NCBI GenBank assembly: GCA_029204225.1
Contig: CM055102.1
Location: 40,741,631-40,805,630 of the forward strand
Source of the DNA: Diphasiastrum complanatum
Lineage: Eukaryota; Streptophyta; Lycopodiopsida; Lycopodiales; Lycopodiaceae
DNA length: 64,000 nucleotides
Direction: 5' to 3'
The position numbers and the translations under genes are program-made. A model generated the notes under the pieces. That model was not told the DNA's origin. It saw only the letters and a list, made by a program, of their open reading frames with translations, and did not search any database. Shown here piece after piece: positions 44,501 through 56,637 of the stretch (the first letter of the stretch is position 1; every line of letters begins with the position of its first letter).

Positions 44501-46065
44501 CCTTTTGGTATGGAAAAGACATTAATAAAGCATATAAAACAACTCTAAAACAACTCCAAAACAATAATGAGAAAAAAAAAAAAAAACACGTACATCTAAC
44601 CTTAATCTAATGTCATCATCTCCCACTACTATGGAAGAAGGATGTAATGGGGGGCTATTGTTGGGTGTATGCCTAGACTATGTTATTAATTTTGTTGATG
44701 AGAAAGGTGTCTCCTCATGGTAGGATATGTAGCTCTCACGAGAACATGAAACATGCACCATTGTTGGTCTCTACGATGAGGAGTGTCATCATCATCGTTA
44801 TCATTTGTCTTTGAATCAATCTGTGGTCTTTTATAAGGGAAGAATGATTTATTTTGGATCTATGTGTTAGTGACTAGACTAAACTAGCTGGCAAAGATCA
44901 TGTCGTAGTAGAAATATCTCTCGTATAATGAGTGCAAAACAATGAGGACCCTTGTATGCTACAATGGAATGTAGTGTAATTGGTGTATGACAGAGCAGGC
45001 AATTATGTCTTCATCTGATCTCATAATAGACTAGCCATCTAAATAAGAAGTGATCCTCGTACTCCACTTCAGAAAAAGAACATCCTAAATGATTGTCTCT
45101 TCTCTGAAAGCATCCAATCTCAATAGCCAACTGATGCGAGGAGATTCAAAGTTGTCCCAATATGAATCTAAGACCGTGAGATAATCATGAATCAAGATGG
45201 AGTGGTAGAATTGGGAGTCCAACTGCATCTAACTCTAAAAAATGAGTTTGATAATAGTTGAGTTTAACTCCTTGCTGGCCCTACCATGCTCGATAACTAT
45301 ATAAGAAGCGTCTAATATAATCATGGGTTTTCGATGGACAACTAGTGATAGACATGCCAAGTGTATTAAGTAGAGAGGTATGGAAAAACCATTATAGTCG
45401 ATAACCCTGACGATGAAGATGTTGAGATGATGTAAGTGCTGCCTGGGTGTGCCTCTTCTCATCTGTGGAAAACATCGTAATATGTTGGATATAGGTGATA
45501 ATTCGAAAGATGGCATCAAGCTTTAAAGGTGAAACTGCAAATTTTGCCAAAATGACTTGATGTGGGATTGAGGGCTTAGCCCACATTATGCATGATAACA
45601 TAGGCACCTGCAAGTGCAAAATACTGGCCCAATAAAATGAAATGAGACTATACACGATGCCTTTGTTGCATATAGGGTTGTGGGGTTAATAATAGTATCA
45701 AAGAATTGACACTTACTCAAGGTATCTCGGATAAATCGTCAAAAATAAAACCTCTTTAGTGGACAAGGAAGCATGGCCCTTCATGAGTCTAGTAGAAGCT
45801 ACATGTCTCATACAAAATATAGACCCTGTTCAGGATTAAGTTGTAATCCAAATTGTACAATCTTTTTTGGTTCTCCTGGTTCAACAAGATTCATAGCCTG
45901 TGTCCTAGCTGGGCCATCGTAAAACATCTTTCGATTCTGGCATCTGTTGTTCAAGTTCACGATGTACTTTGGGTAGCATGATAACCACATCATCCAGTGT
46001 ACAATGTTTAAAATGTTCGGGCATATCATGTTGGACTACATCTGCTTGTTCTTTGTCAAAAGGAC
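41557..46065. other. 3' flank of the channel gene and long spacer
   Basis: No protein domain recognised on either strand. A - strand frame of 118 codons (42498-42854) and frames at 45235-45655 have no recognisable motif. The right part may be the decayed downstream region of the - strand gag element that follows. Confidence 0.4.
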
Positions 46066-48721
46066 TTATCTTGGATCTTTGCTTAGTTTTTTTAGCAGGA
46101 ATTGATCATGGAAGTGATGACCTCTGAGAAGATAAACTCTTCTTCGAAGGTGAAGACTTTCTAGACGATGACGTCTTGCTAGAACTCTGACTTGTAGAAT
46201 CATCCTTGACTTTTCCTTTGCCTTTATCCAGTAAGGGTGGCACATTCTTGGAATCAATCTTTTGAGGAGGATTTTCTCATTTTAGGACTGTATTATAATG
46301 TTGCTTGGCTTGTTTCTTCGTCATTGACCCTGTGATCCTGTCTTCCTTCAATATAACTACTTTTGCTGGTTTTATTGTTGGTTCATCAAGAATATTACAC
46401 ACTCCAAATCTTGTCAGATCCATATGATTACAATCGGATCTAGTATAGGTTCCGTTGATATCCAAGCTACATTCAGCACATTCAATGGAAAAGTGATCGA
46501 TGTATCCAAGGTTCGATCCAATAATGAAATCTCACTCAAATCTGACTGATTATCTTGCTGACACATATATCCTGCTGTATAGTCAATCGTTGCAAGAGCT
46601 TCATTCTAGTTGACAATATCGGTTTGAGAATCATAATGAACTCCCAAATTTTGGTCACTCACAAGTATGATCCGTTGTTGATGAATCATCATCCTCTTTT
46701 TGAACCACTGGTTTGATAGTCCAAGTTGCATGATCAACCTTGACTGCACATTCACAATTTTTAAAAATGATTTTTCCGGTACCCCAGTTATGAATTACTT
46801 GCGCAACTCATAACCATGGGCGTCCCAATAGGACTCGGTAGACATTCGGTGCTTCTGGTAAGTCCATTACTATGAAAGTAATGACGAACTATACTCCGAC
46901 AATTAATTCTTTTGCTTTTGGCACCAACTTCAGGAACTCTCCCAACGAAATATTGATCTTACTAGACAAAATATTCATGAGCAGTTTGCGGTGGTTCCGG
47001 TTTAGTCATCTTGAAGGGTTCTTCATAATGATGCAACTGAGCATTCATATTTGTATGTGAATTTTTCGGTGACTGCAATGGTAAGAACGAACTTCGGTTG
47101 TTGCTCTAGCAACTTCAAGCTCCTCTTCTTCTTGCAGATGTTTAACTCACTACCTCATATCCTGATATTTTTTTTTTTCTGTATAAAGATTTGGATAGAC
47201 TCCAGATGCTGTTGGTATATCAGTTAATGGTATAGAATCAGCAGGTACTGGATCTACTACCAGTTCTTTCTGCTTCTGTGCTCTGGTGACCACCATCAAG
47301 GGTACACTTGGTTTATTCTAAGCTACTGGTCTTTGCTTGATTGTTATCAAATTTACGAGAGCTGTAGCCGGTGGTGGCTTCGGTTTTGCTAGACACTCCT
47401 TATAGCAATGCCCATAACCACAGTCACGACAGAATGGTACAATTTTTTTTTTATTTGGACATTCTGCAACTCTGTGATTTTCTCCACATGCAAAGCATCC
47501 AAGTGGTGCTCTGGTCCAGTTTCTAGATGCTTGTTGTTGCACAACATCATAAATAGCATATTGGTTTGAAGATCCACCTTCTTGATCATTACCATAGTTC
47601 CATTGTTCGAAACTTCTGTAAGGTTCTAGTTCCATCAAATTGGCAGGAGGAGCGGAGTGCTTTGGTGGGGTAGGTAAGGCTAATCATTCTGGGTATTCAA
47701 GAGCAGATTTTTGAGGTCTAGCTGCCAGATTTCCTCCATAATGTGGTTCTCGATATCCCATCCAGGCATACCATTGCTGAATTATCTGAGGATTGAAATT
47801 GCAAAAAGCAGTCTCATGATCAGGCGAATTACACAAATGGCATATACTGATTTCCATTCATTTTTTCAATTGAGGACAATCATTCACTGTGTGATTTTCT
47901 GTACAAATAGAACACCAGACATTTTTCCTAGTAGGAAAATTCTTTGCAAATTTCTCAGGCTCCTTGTTTGCTTGTCCACGGAAATCTTTCAATGCTTTGA
48001 TCTTCTCATCAAATTGCGACTGCAACTTTTCCATCTGTTTCTGCTGGTTCTCCCCAAGTTTCTCGAACTCATTGAGCATCATTTCTGCAGTAGCGTTGAC
48101 ATTCGTCGATGCAATAGTGGTGGATGTCGTAGTGTTCTGCCCTGTTGTATAAGGCAACATATTGATATTTGGCTCATCATCTGAATCTTCATCCTCCTTC
48201 CGAATGGCATATCCATAGCATTTTGCAAAAGTGCGTACTCATTATGGCGTTTCAGCTCACGTCTGATCCTTTTAGGAAAATCTGACAAAAACCACATAAT
48301 CATGGCATTTTTGTTAAGCAGCTCAAGTTCGCACTCAGATATGAGGCGTTTTATCCGTTCAATGTAATCTCGAACCATTTCCCGCTTTTCCATTTTAATT
48401 TTACTGAAAAGTAGGAAAGGGTCTTCCATAAACTTTCGAGGCTTGAACCATGTGATAAGAGCTTGTTTAACAGTCTCCCAATCTATACGCTCAGTTTCAT
48501 CTTGATTATAGTACCAATTTTGTGTTGCACCTATTAAGGCCATAGGAAAAAACTTAAGTTTATCCTGAAAAAAAAATTCGTCATAGACTTCACAAGATTT
48601 TTTTGATCTGGAGAAATCTAACTAGACCTGTTAATCCATTGTATTTGGGTAGATCCAAACGGGGTGCTCTTCTAACAATGATTGGATTGAATTTCTGAGG
48701 AGCACCTCCAGAGGCAGTCAT
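46066..48721 (-). pseudogene. Tat/Athila-like gag region with four zinc knuckles
   Basis: - strand, starting MTASGGAPQKFNPIIVRR at 48721. A capsid region follows (NWYYNQDETERIDWETVKQ, WFKPRKFMEDPF, RDYIERIKRLISECELEL). After a frame change there is a Gln-rich coiled-coil segment and four zinc-knuckle-like motifs: CSICTENHTVNDC, CHLCNSPDHETAFC, CFACGENHRVAEC and CRDCGYGHCYKEC (about 47915 down to 47390). Further left are decayed pieces (GSMTKKQAKQHY and a Ser/Lys-rich linker). No reverse transcriptase was found. Several stops and frameshifts make it inactive. The family call rests on the gag style and primer site. Confidence 0.7.
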
Positions 48722-49967
48722 CTTTACAGATTAAATCAAGCAGACAATGAGATTGGATCTAGATTTTCAATCAAAATTATCTCAGACCAGATTTGCTAGA
48801 TCTCTTCCACTTGACAAGAAACAGATTTCTATATCGTGAAAAAGATTTCGAAATTCAACCAATTGATACTTCTCAAAAATGAAAACTTCAACCAATCGAT
48901 ACTTCTCAAAAATGAAAAATTTCTTAGAATCAAAATCAGACTGTATTAGATTTGACCCAAAATTTGACAGAGACTTGATCTGGATAATCATAACCTAAAA
49001 ATAGAACTGACGAAGGTTCCCTCGACAAAGATTCACTCAACGAAGGTTCAATAGTGCTATTTTTGAAAAAAAAAAAACTCTCTAATTAGGGCTTTTTTGA
49101 CAAATTCTATGGAAATAACCTTCGCCGAACTCTCAGACTCGAAATCTGACACAGATAAAGCTAGGGTAGAACTGACGAAGGTTTGTGACACACAAAAACA
49201 TAGATTCTGTAATTTGGCGAGAGTAAAAATAAATATTTTCTATGATCTGGATATGATGAATGTTCGCCAAACTCAAAAATAGTAATTTACTATAAATAGA
49301 ATGATCTGAAAACTCGACGAAGGTTCTGGCAAAAAATCAAGAGTAATATTGGTATTTTTGCAAAAAAGAGACTTTTTTGGCAAAAATATGACAATATGAC
49401 AACTGAACCTCTAAGAAACCTTCTATCTTTGATATAATTCTTCGCTGACTTGGCAGTAGATAGACCTAAATCACATGCACAGTGAATCGGATGAAGGTTC
49501 TTTTTCTGTATTTTTAGGATTTTGGTGATTTTTTGGGGTTTTTTGATGGTTTTTCTGATGTTTCTGAAAATTTGCTAGAAAAGATTGTTCGCCCTTCAAA
49601 CTAAAGGTTTCGTGATCAAAACCAAAGGTGCCTGCAACTTGGCAAACGTTTCCTGAAAGAGGGCAAAAAGTTATCAGCTTTGATGACAAATTTTGCCTCC
49701 TTTTGACCAAAATCTGGCATATTTGACCGATTTTTGTTGTTTTTTCTGATATCTCAGATCCAAATGGATCTTAAGATTGGTGATCTGAAATAGCTTTCCC
49801 TGTTCCACAATCAGATTAGATTTTAAACAAGCAAATCCACTCAAATCAGGCAAAATCACTCCCAAACTAACCCTAAATGCAGATTTAACACTATTCATGG
49901 CACGACAAGATGCTTAATGCTAGCTAACCATCCAACAAACATGCTGCAAACTGAAAAATTGGCGTAG
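48722..49967 (-). other. Leader of the Tat/Athila-like element with repeated motif
   Basis: Non-coding, AT-rich. The motif GACGAAGGTTC (GAACCTTCGTC in element sense) or a close variant recurs near 49011, 49038, 49177, 49316 and 49491. A 26-base direct repeat with TCAACCAATTGATACTTCTC/TCAACCAATCGATACTTCTC lies at about 48853-48910. Confidence 0.55.
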
Positions 49968-49985
49968 CTCCCCAACAACGGTGCT
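49968..49985 (-). promoter_or_regulatory. Primer-binding site, Athila/Tat type
   Basis: Element-sense AGCACCGTTGTTGGGGAG resembles the TGGCGCCGTTGCCGGGGA primer site (tRNA-Asp type) of plant Athila/Tat elements, with a few changes. Only about 110 bases of possible LTR remain to its right before copia sequence begins. Confidence 0.5.
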
Positions 49986-50099
49986 CTCATTAAGATCTGT
50001 TTTGTTTCATACTGAATCAATACTATCTTTTATTGCATTTAGGTTTGTATCAGAATGTATGCGTTTCTGTAATCCTTCGCGACAGATTATCTGTCTGAT

Positions 50100-51985
50100 A
50101 ATTCAATGCTTAACGTAGGGTGTCTTGCCATTCAGGGCCTTGGTGATAGATCGATTTTGCAGGTAGGCAGCTGTGGAGATAGCTTCTGTCCAAAATGTCT
50201 TTGGAAGAGAAGCATGGACCATCATGCTTTTGGCACTCTCAATAAGTGTCCGATTCTTCCGTTTGGCTACTCTATTGGACTGAGGGGAGTAGCTAGTGGT
50301 GTATTGTTGATGTATTCCGCAGGCCCTACAAAATTCTTTGAACTCGGTAGAGATGTACGTTTAGCCTTGATTATTCTCTGAGTCTGATTTTTTGCATATG
50401 CCTTGAACTGCTTGAAGAATCTGAAAGTATTGGATTTATTCTTCAGAAAGTAAGTAGCAGTTCTCCTAGAAAAGTCATCAATAAAAGTCAGAAAATAGAA
50501 AGCTCCCCATGTGGAAGAAGTATGCATTGGGCCACAAAGGTCACTATGTACAAGATCTAGCAAATCTCTAGAAGTATGAACAAAATCCGAAGTAAATAGA
50601 CAGCTTTCACATGGAGAATCGGATTTGCTAATAGATGGAAGATCTTGCACTAAGTTCTGATTTGACATTTCTTGAATACTCTTGAAATTTAAATGGCCCA
50701 GTCTTAAATGCCATAACAAATGATTTGATTCAGAAATAGAAATAAGAGCTTGACTACTTGTGGAATAATAATGACTTAATTTGTAAAGGTAGCCACATCT
50801 TCTACCATAAGCTAGGACTTTCCTAGACTTGTCAAGAATAGTGCAGCCCTCTGTATCGAATTCTACCCTATGACCAGAATCAGTAATTTTGCTTATAGAA
50901 AGCAGATTCTTGGTAAGCTTCGGAATATAAAGGACATTGGACAGCAACTTAACAACACCTCTCTGAAATTCGACCCTGACTACCCCTTCCCCTTCAATGG
51001 AATGTGTTGAGTTGTCTTCAAGCTACACAACTCTAGAATGGGTGAAAGGCTTGTAGTTTTGGAACCAGTCCTGATGATGGGTCATGTGTTGAGTTGCTCC
51101 AGAGTCTAGGTACGAGGAATCGATATCTCGAAAATTTTTGACCCTGGTCATAAAGGCAGCTCCATCCTCCTCTTCATGCTGGATCGAGTTACTGGTTGAG
51201 GCAACATTTGCTTGCTGTTGGAACTACTTTTTCTTTTCATTATTGTACTTGAGTGTTTTGCAGTTCTTAATGAAATGACCAGTCCTCTTACAGTACTTGC
51301 ATAAGAGTTTCTACATTGGCTAGGATGATGAAGGAAAATTCGAATTCTACTGAATAATCAGATTTTGTGGATTTTTTTGACTTGAACTTCAAATTTCTCT
51401 GTGTAAAAAGCCTGAGGATCAGATCTCGAGCATGAGGAGGAAGCATTTCTTATGATCTCCTCTTGTAGCAGCATTGAAAGGGTCGAAATAGACCCATGTT
51501 TCATGGGCATCGGGAGACTCGATAGGAGAGTCATTATTACATATGAATCTTCAATGTTCGATCCAGTTGCAGTCATCTACTCCATGAGATTTTTGAAGGT
51601 ATTAAGATGGTTGGAAATAGTGTCTGCATCAGACATCCTCAATGTGAAGAACTTTTTCCTCAGATGGAGTTTAGATGTGACATATCTGATGTCATAAAGT
51701 GTTGCTAGGATGTCCCAAGCATCCTTGGCTATCTGAGCGGATCGAATATGACTGATCTAAGATTCTTTGATATTTAGTGTGATTAAGGCAAATGCCTTGC
51801 CATATCATTGCCTCCATTTGGTGATGCTAGCTGCATCAGCCTCTGGCTTGATTTTGGTACCATCAACTATGTCCCATAGTTCCTTGGCTAGTAAAACGAG
51901 TCTCATCTTGAACTTCTAGAGATGGTAGTTCTCTCCATCGAGCTTGTCAATTAGAGAAGAACTAGAACTTGAATCCATTCTGGTA
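50100..51985 (-). pseudogene. Ty1/copia gag and integrase region
   Basis: From the right on the - strand: Gag start MDSSSSSSLIDKLDGENYHL, AKDAWDILATLYD, FFTLRMSDADTISNHLN, TLLSSLPMPMKH (UBN2-type Gag), zinc knuckle CKYCKRTGHFIKNC, then GAG-pre-integrase (LLWHLRLGHLNFKSIQEM) and integrase core (LDLVHSDLCGPM, YFLTFIDDFSR, then SYSPQSNRVAKRKNRTLIE and MVHASLPKTFW). Sequence stops near GKTPYVK at about 50105, before reverse transcriptase. Stops and frameshifts occur in gag and between the integrase blocks. Confidence 0.85.
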
Positions 51986-52110
51986 TTGTGTGCGATATTG
52001 TTAGTAGTAACAACAATAACGTGAAACTGTTGGCTAGGCACTAATTGATATGAGGTCTCGGTAGAAACGAGACTGAATCCGCAATGAATATGCAGATTAC
52101 TAGGCCACCT

Positions 52111-52122
52111 GCTCTAACACCA
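52111..52122 (-). promoter_or_regulatory. Primer-binding site of the first copia element
   Basis: GCTCTAACACCA on the + strand, the complement of TGGTGTTAGAGC, an initiator tRNA-Met-type site with two changes. An LTR would start at TGTAGGATTG, 52123, running right. Confidence 0.65.
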
Positions 52123-52424
52123 TGTAGGATTGTGATGAAAAACGTGGTGAGCAGCAGAAGTGGTGAGCAAATATTTCCGCCTCGATCCGATTCGATCCAG
52201 GGATGAAAAATCACATTTTAATGGGATTGACATTGGGTTGGAAAATAGGCTTGGGTCGAAAAAATTCGATCCTGAATTTCTCTGATCCTTTGTTAAAATT
52301 TCGAGCCTTCATATTTTTGTGTAGTTTTTTCATAATAAGTATGAACAGATTTCAGGATGCTCATTATCTAATGGAATGGGGCTTGAGCATAAATTCCAAC
52401 AAGAAGAAATCCACTAATGGAACC

Positions 52425-52444
52425 CCCCCCCCCCCCCCCCCCCC
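52425..52444 (+). repeat. Poly-C run
   Basis: An uninterrupted run of about 20 C in a non-coding region, prone to length error in sequencing. Confidence 0.9.
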
Positions 52445-52849
52445 ATCTTCCTAAAGACTTGTACTAGATTGTACTTCTTGGCTCTCCCAAAATTCTTTCC
52501 AAAATTTGCCTCACTAGCAACTCACTTGATGTTCACAAAGACACACATGGCAAGATCCCCTTGATCTTGATTCGAAAGAACAATTAGGAAGGAGTCTACA
52601 AACAATGCTCAAGAAATTTGGAATTGATTTGATCATAGAAATTCACAAAGGTTTCACTAATCTTGATTATCTCAAATGTGGCTTTCAGTCTTCTCAATGG
52701 AATTCTAGCCATGGTTCTTACACTCCCTCACAAAGATGAAATGAAGATTAGATGAGATTCTATCAAAGTGGCAACATGGACTCACATGTGTGGGACCCAC
52801 TTATGTACAATTTACATGGTTTTGATCAAGCTAGATTTGCCAATTTTTG

Positions 52850-53108
52850 CCAATTTCTCAAACAGTTCTTTGGCAAGCAATACAACTTTCATCTTGAACT
52901 TTCAGAAATGGTAGTTCTCTCCATCAAGTTTCTCAATTAGAGATGAACTAGAAGTTGGATCCATTCTGGTGAATGGAGTGATTGCTGGTAGAAATAGCAA
53001 AATCGGAATAAGACTAGCTGCGCACTTCCAAAAATGATGTCTTGGTAGAAATAAAACTGATAACCTGCACAAAAAATATAGATTACTGAACCGCGCGCTC
53101 TAATACCA
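52850..53108 (-). pseudogene. Second copia gag start with primer-binding site
   Basis: The - strand reads MDPTSSSSLIEKLDGENYHF, a stop, then KFKMKVVLLAKEL, clearly related to the gag start at 51979 but diverged. GCTCTAATACCA at 53097-53108 is its primer-binding site. Only about 50 codons of gag are recognisable to the left before similarity is lost. Confidence 0.7.
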
Positions 53109-53829
53109 CGTCGAAAATCGCCATCTCAATGGATCGAAATCGATTTAGAGATAAATGTCCAGAATTAAAATTTGGATCAAGATACTAGCAACGGAAGTAG
53201 AACGACGAGTTGTGGCTGAGGAGATGGTTCAGAATTGGAGATGAATCACGATACTGGCAGCGAAAGACTTGAACGGAGATGTGGATCGGTAGTACGTCAA
53301 TATAGCAGCAATAATAAAGATGGATTCAATCAATAAGCAATGCACAAGAACAAATCAGTGTGTGGACAAAAAATTGCACTCTTTGATTAATAAAAAATAG
53401 AGTTCATGAGTGTGAAGTTGTGTGCAAGATGTTAAATGTGCTCGCTGTCAACAAGTGGCACTTATGTAAGAGCTTTATGGTCATTTCACTGTAAGGGGTG
53501 AGTGGGTCTATTTTGTTTGTTTGTTTTTTTGGGGTGTTGTTGGTGGGGGTTTAACCACTTCCATGTGAAATCACTCTAAAGTTGAGTTCAAATAAAATCG
53601 CAAGGGCAGTCATCGAGCACAACCTTGTGGTATGAACATTTCAAGTGAATCTACATGGGGACCTCTCATGGCAAGGTGGCTTACCTCATGCTTGCAACTC
53701 GTTTGAAAGGGGAGAGCCCAATTGAAATGGCCTCGAAATAGATAAACTTAGTCCCCTTGTTCTAAAATTACTCACTTAATTATATAAAACTCCTAATCTC
53801 AACTCAAAACACACTTCTAGCTTAGGTAT
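53109..53829. other. Probable copia LTR and spacer
   Basis: Expected position of the 5' LTR for the primer site at 53097-53108; the far end was not identified. No coding content. Confidence 0.35.
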
Positions 53830-53920
53830 CCCACGTGTTGGTTGGGGCAAGTGGAATCAAACATGGGTGGTTAAGCTCATCCCAAGCAGTCATCAACACC
53901 ACTACACCACGTTATGAGTT
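53830..53920 (-). mobile_element. Possible tRNA-derived SINE remnant, second copy
   Basis: Shares the order of GTGGAATCAAACATGGGTGG, then a spacer, then CACCACTACACCACG with the block at 8476-8578 (B-box-like then A-box-like on the - strand), with many differences. Confidence 0.25.
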
Positions 53921-54135
53921 ATGACCAACCGAACGTAGACTCTAAAATCCAGTCACGTAATGAATACATGTTGCTTATTATGCCCATTTGTGGACAACTT
54001 AAAAAACAGAATATGCATATCTTTTTTTAAGAATCCTTGATGTACGGCTGCCACATTCCACACTAGTCGATCAAAGTCAAACGGCTTGTTCTGCTTCATA
54101 ATGTAAAAGTCAAAGTGTCCATTTCGCAATGGAAT

Positions 54136-54220
54136 GTGCGGGGTAGAGGACATTTTGCCCGATAAAAATTTTCAAATTTTTTGGAAAGCCGAATCGGGCA
54201 AAATGTCCTCTGCCCAGCAC
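54136..54220. repeat. 28-bp inverted repeat, hairpin with 29-base loop
   Basis: Left arm 54136-54163, right arm 54193-54220. The arms pair at 26 of 28 positions, including an uninterrupted 18 bp around GGACATTTTGCCCGAT. The loop is AT-rich. It lies about 235 bases upstream of the small gene at 54456. It could be a short inverted-repeat element or a small-RNA hairpin. Confidence 0.8.
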
Positions 54221-54455
54221 CAATTCTTTGATCTCAAGAGAGAGAATTTAGCCAACATTCCTTTGGGGACCACTTCAGACTCCAACACCTATGTTCCTAC
54301 AATTGACCCTAATCTCACAGAACGAGGAAAGTAATTTTCCATGGCAAAGTTTTTGCCCTAAAAAGGTTTGTTAAAGAGCTTGATTGCAGAAGGGTTTAAT
54401 CCATTTTCGTACTAAAGCTAGAATTGCGATCTTCCATTGCGACATAACTTGTATC

Positions 54456-54776
54456 ATGAGAAGAGGTAGATCTGGAAGGCCTGAAGGCACTGATGGCTCC
54501 GATTATGCTTTCCGAATGACTGTTGACGACAGTGAGTATTTCACTTGATCACGCAATCTAGACTTTTTTCAGAAGGAGACTACGATCAAAATAGTCAGGT
54601 AGTACTCTGAAAAGAAGAGGATATGCTTTTTTGAATGCCAGTATGATCTGCAGCATCAATCCATTGTTTTCTTTTGGTCACAGATGCTACTTTTTCATGT
54701 TAGGGTTTGATGTAATGCAGAATATAAGAGGGCAGCACAGGCCAGGCTTCGCTTGCAGAAAATTGTGGCTGCGCAG
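54456..54776 (+). CDS. 5' exons of a small conserved-looking plant protein, partial
   Basis: Exon 1 54456-54531 starts ATG and encodes MRRGRSGRPEGTDGSDYAF, then RMTVDD. A strong donor GTGAGT follows at 54532. Exon 2 54721-54776, after acceptor TAATGCAG, continues in phase with KYKRAAQARLRLQKIVAAQ, followed by GTGTCC at 54777. The joined N-terminus (GSDYAFRM then a basic helix) looks like the start of a short, widely conserved plant membrane protein of unknown role; that resemblance is from memory of the pattern and not a firm identification. The following exons were not found in the window. Alternatively the frame reads on past 54776 to a stop near 54860. Confidence 0.5.
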
Positions 54777-55193
54777 GTGTCCCTTTTCTCCATTGTACAT
54801 TTTCACACTTTTGCTCTTCAGTGTGACATCGTCCCCGTTAAATTTATGGAAGCCATCTAGATCCTCCATATTCAAACTGGGCAGCCGCAGTCTCAGTATA
54901 CATGTTTTCTGCACCAAGGGTAAATAAAAAATGGGAAGTGGAAACAAAATACCATTATTGATGGTTCTATCACTTGTCTATTTGATGTGTTCGTAGTAAA
55001 TCACATATCTTATGATCAGGTTTCAAGACGCATTCTAAAAAAATTGCCATGGATTTTGCTAATTGTTAGGTGGCGGAATGGCTAACTCAAGCTCTAATTT
55101 ATTTGTCATTGACTACAAGATTCTCCATTTGAGTGTCAAGGAGAGTTCAAACATCTTGTTAGCCTTTATTGTAGCACATACATTTTTGATGGA

Positions 55194-55238
<45 letters not shown>

Positions 55239-56599
55239 ACTCACTCAGCTCTAAAACCCTAGTTTCGCTTTAAGGTTTTTAAGCATTTGCACTAGCTTGA
55301 TTTCTTAAATCATGGTTTCGCAACAAGCCTTATCAATAAGTTGTGGTTTCGTTGTAAGATTTGACTATGAGAGAAATCCAAAGCCCGTGTGGCAATTCTT
55401 ATTCCACAACCAACACTTATGTTTGTCACTTTTCTTTAGAGTAAAAAACCCCCAATTAGCATTGAAAAAATGTGTTTTTTTCTATCATTATCCACGTGCA
55501 CAAATCTTAATGTTGTTTTGAAAGAGGAGATAAAGAGAGTGTATGCCAATCTAGATAGAGTTTGGGCCCATATGGAGGTTTTGGAGTCAAACTTCATAAA
55601 GACTAATGATGATCTATAATTGCTTGAGGACACAAACCAATCCAATTTTTGTACTAGGCTCAAAAAATAAGGATTGAAAGATGAGTGGTAAATTTAAAGC
55701 AAGGCTTTTGGTAGGAACATTTGCATTTCCAATGGAGAAAGGATTCCAGGCTGGAGAGATTATGATTTACACTCTTACATTGCCTTTGTGTAGAAAAAAC
55801 CCAATCACAACCACTTTGGAGGAGGGGTCTATTGACCAAAATTAACTTTGATAGTTTAATTGCCTTTGGGACAAAACATCAAATGACGATCCACCGATCA
55901 ATTTAGTTAGTCTTTGGTCTAGGATAGAGTATTGAAGTTCAAACATGGCTATAAGTTTTCACTGCTGTTACGAACAAGTAGATTCATGAGTTGGCCAAAT
56001 TATAACTCATTATTGTTATTATTTAGATGACATGTTGATGCCACGACTCTTGTGAGCCCTAAGGCTGTAAGCTAGGACATCTAAATGAAGACTTGTTATG
56101 TTGAACACCATGAGATATTTAGTTGTTTTAGGATTCGAAGCAACTTCAAGCATGTTACGAACTCCATAACCGAAAACCGCCAGGTGCCAATCAACACAAG
56201 AAACTGAAATCTCATGATTTACCCCGTTGTAGAATCCAATCTAGATCCACCCGCTGTGCCCTAGGCCTGAGACTTGGAATCAAGTAGGACTAACGACATC
56301 CCATACCTCCTCCAACACCTTTGGCCATCTCTTGGCTAAATCTTATCTTGGTTGTGCACGTGTGCACTACCATCCACCTTCTCCTAGGTGGATAGAATGA
56401 GTGGTAACCAAGAGTTCAATGGTAATTGAGAGTTCCTCCCCTTCTATACCTCAAGATAGGAGTCTCCATGCCAAGCACATATTCTTGATTATGACAAGTG
56501 GAAAATGAGTCCATTCTCTATAGAATAGTCTCTAAGTATCTTATCCCAAGGAGATCTTGGCATCCTGCATTCCAAATATGTGTCTGGAATTTCATGCTA
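54777..56599. other. Spacer, no gene seen
   Basis: No further exon of the small gene was recognised. It contains the CT microsatellite at 55198-55233 and otherwise AT-rich sequence. Confidence 0.4.
55198..55248 (+). repeat. (CT)n microsatellite
   Basis: About 17 CT units followed by three ACTC units. Confidence 0.95.
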
Positions 56600-56637
56600 G
56601 GACATCTAGCCAAATATGACCGAAATACCTGTCGGTC

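Noticed and set aside
55198-55248. A run encoding repeated Leu-Ser in a + strand frame.
   Set aside because: It is the translation of a CT microsatellite.
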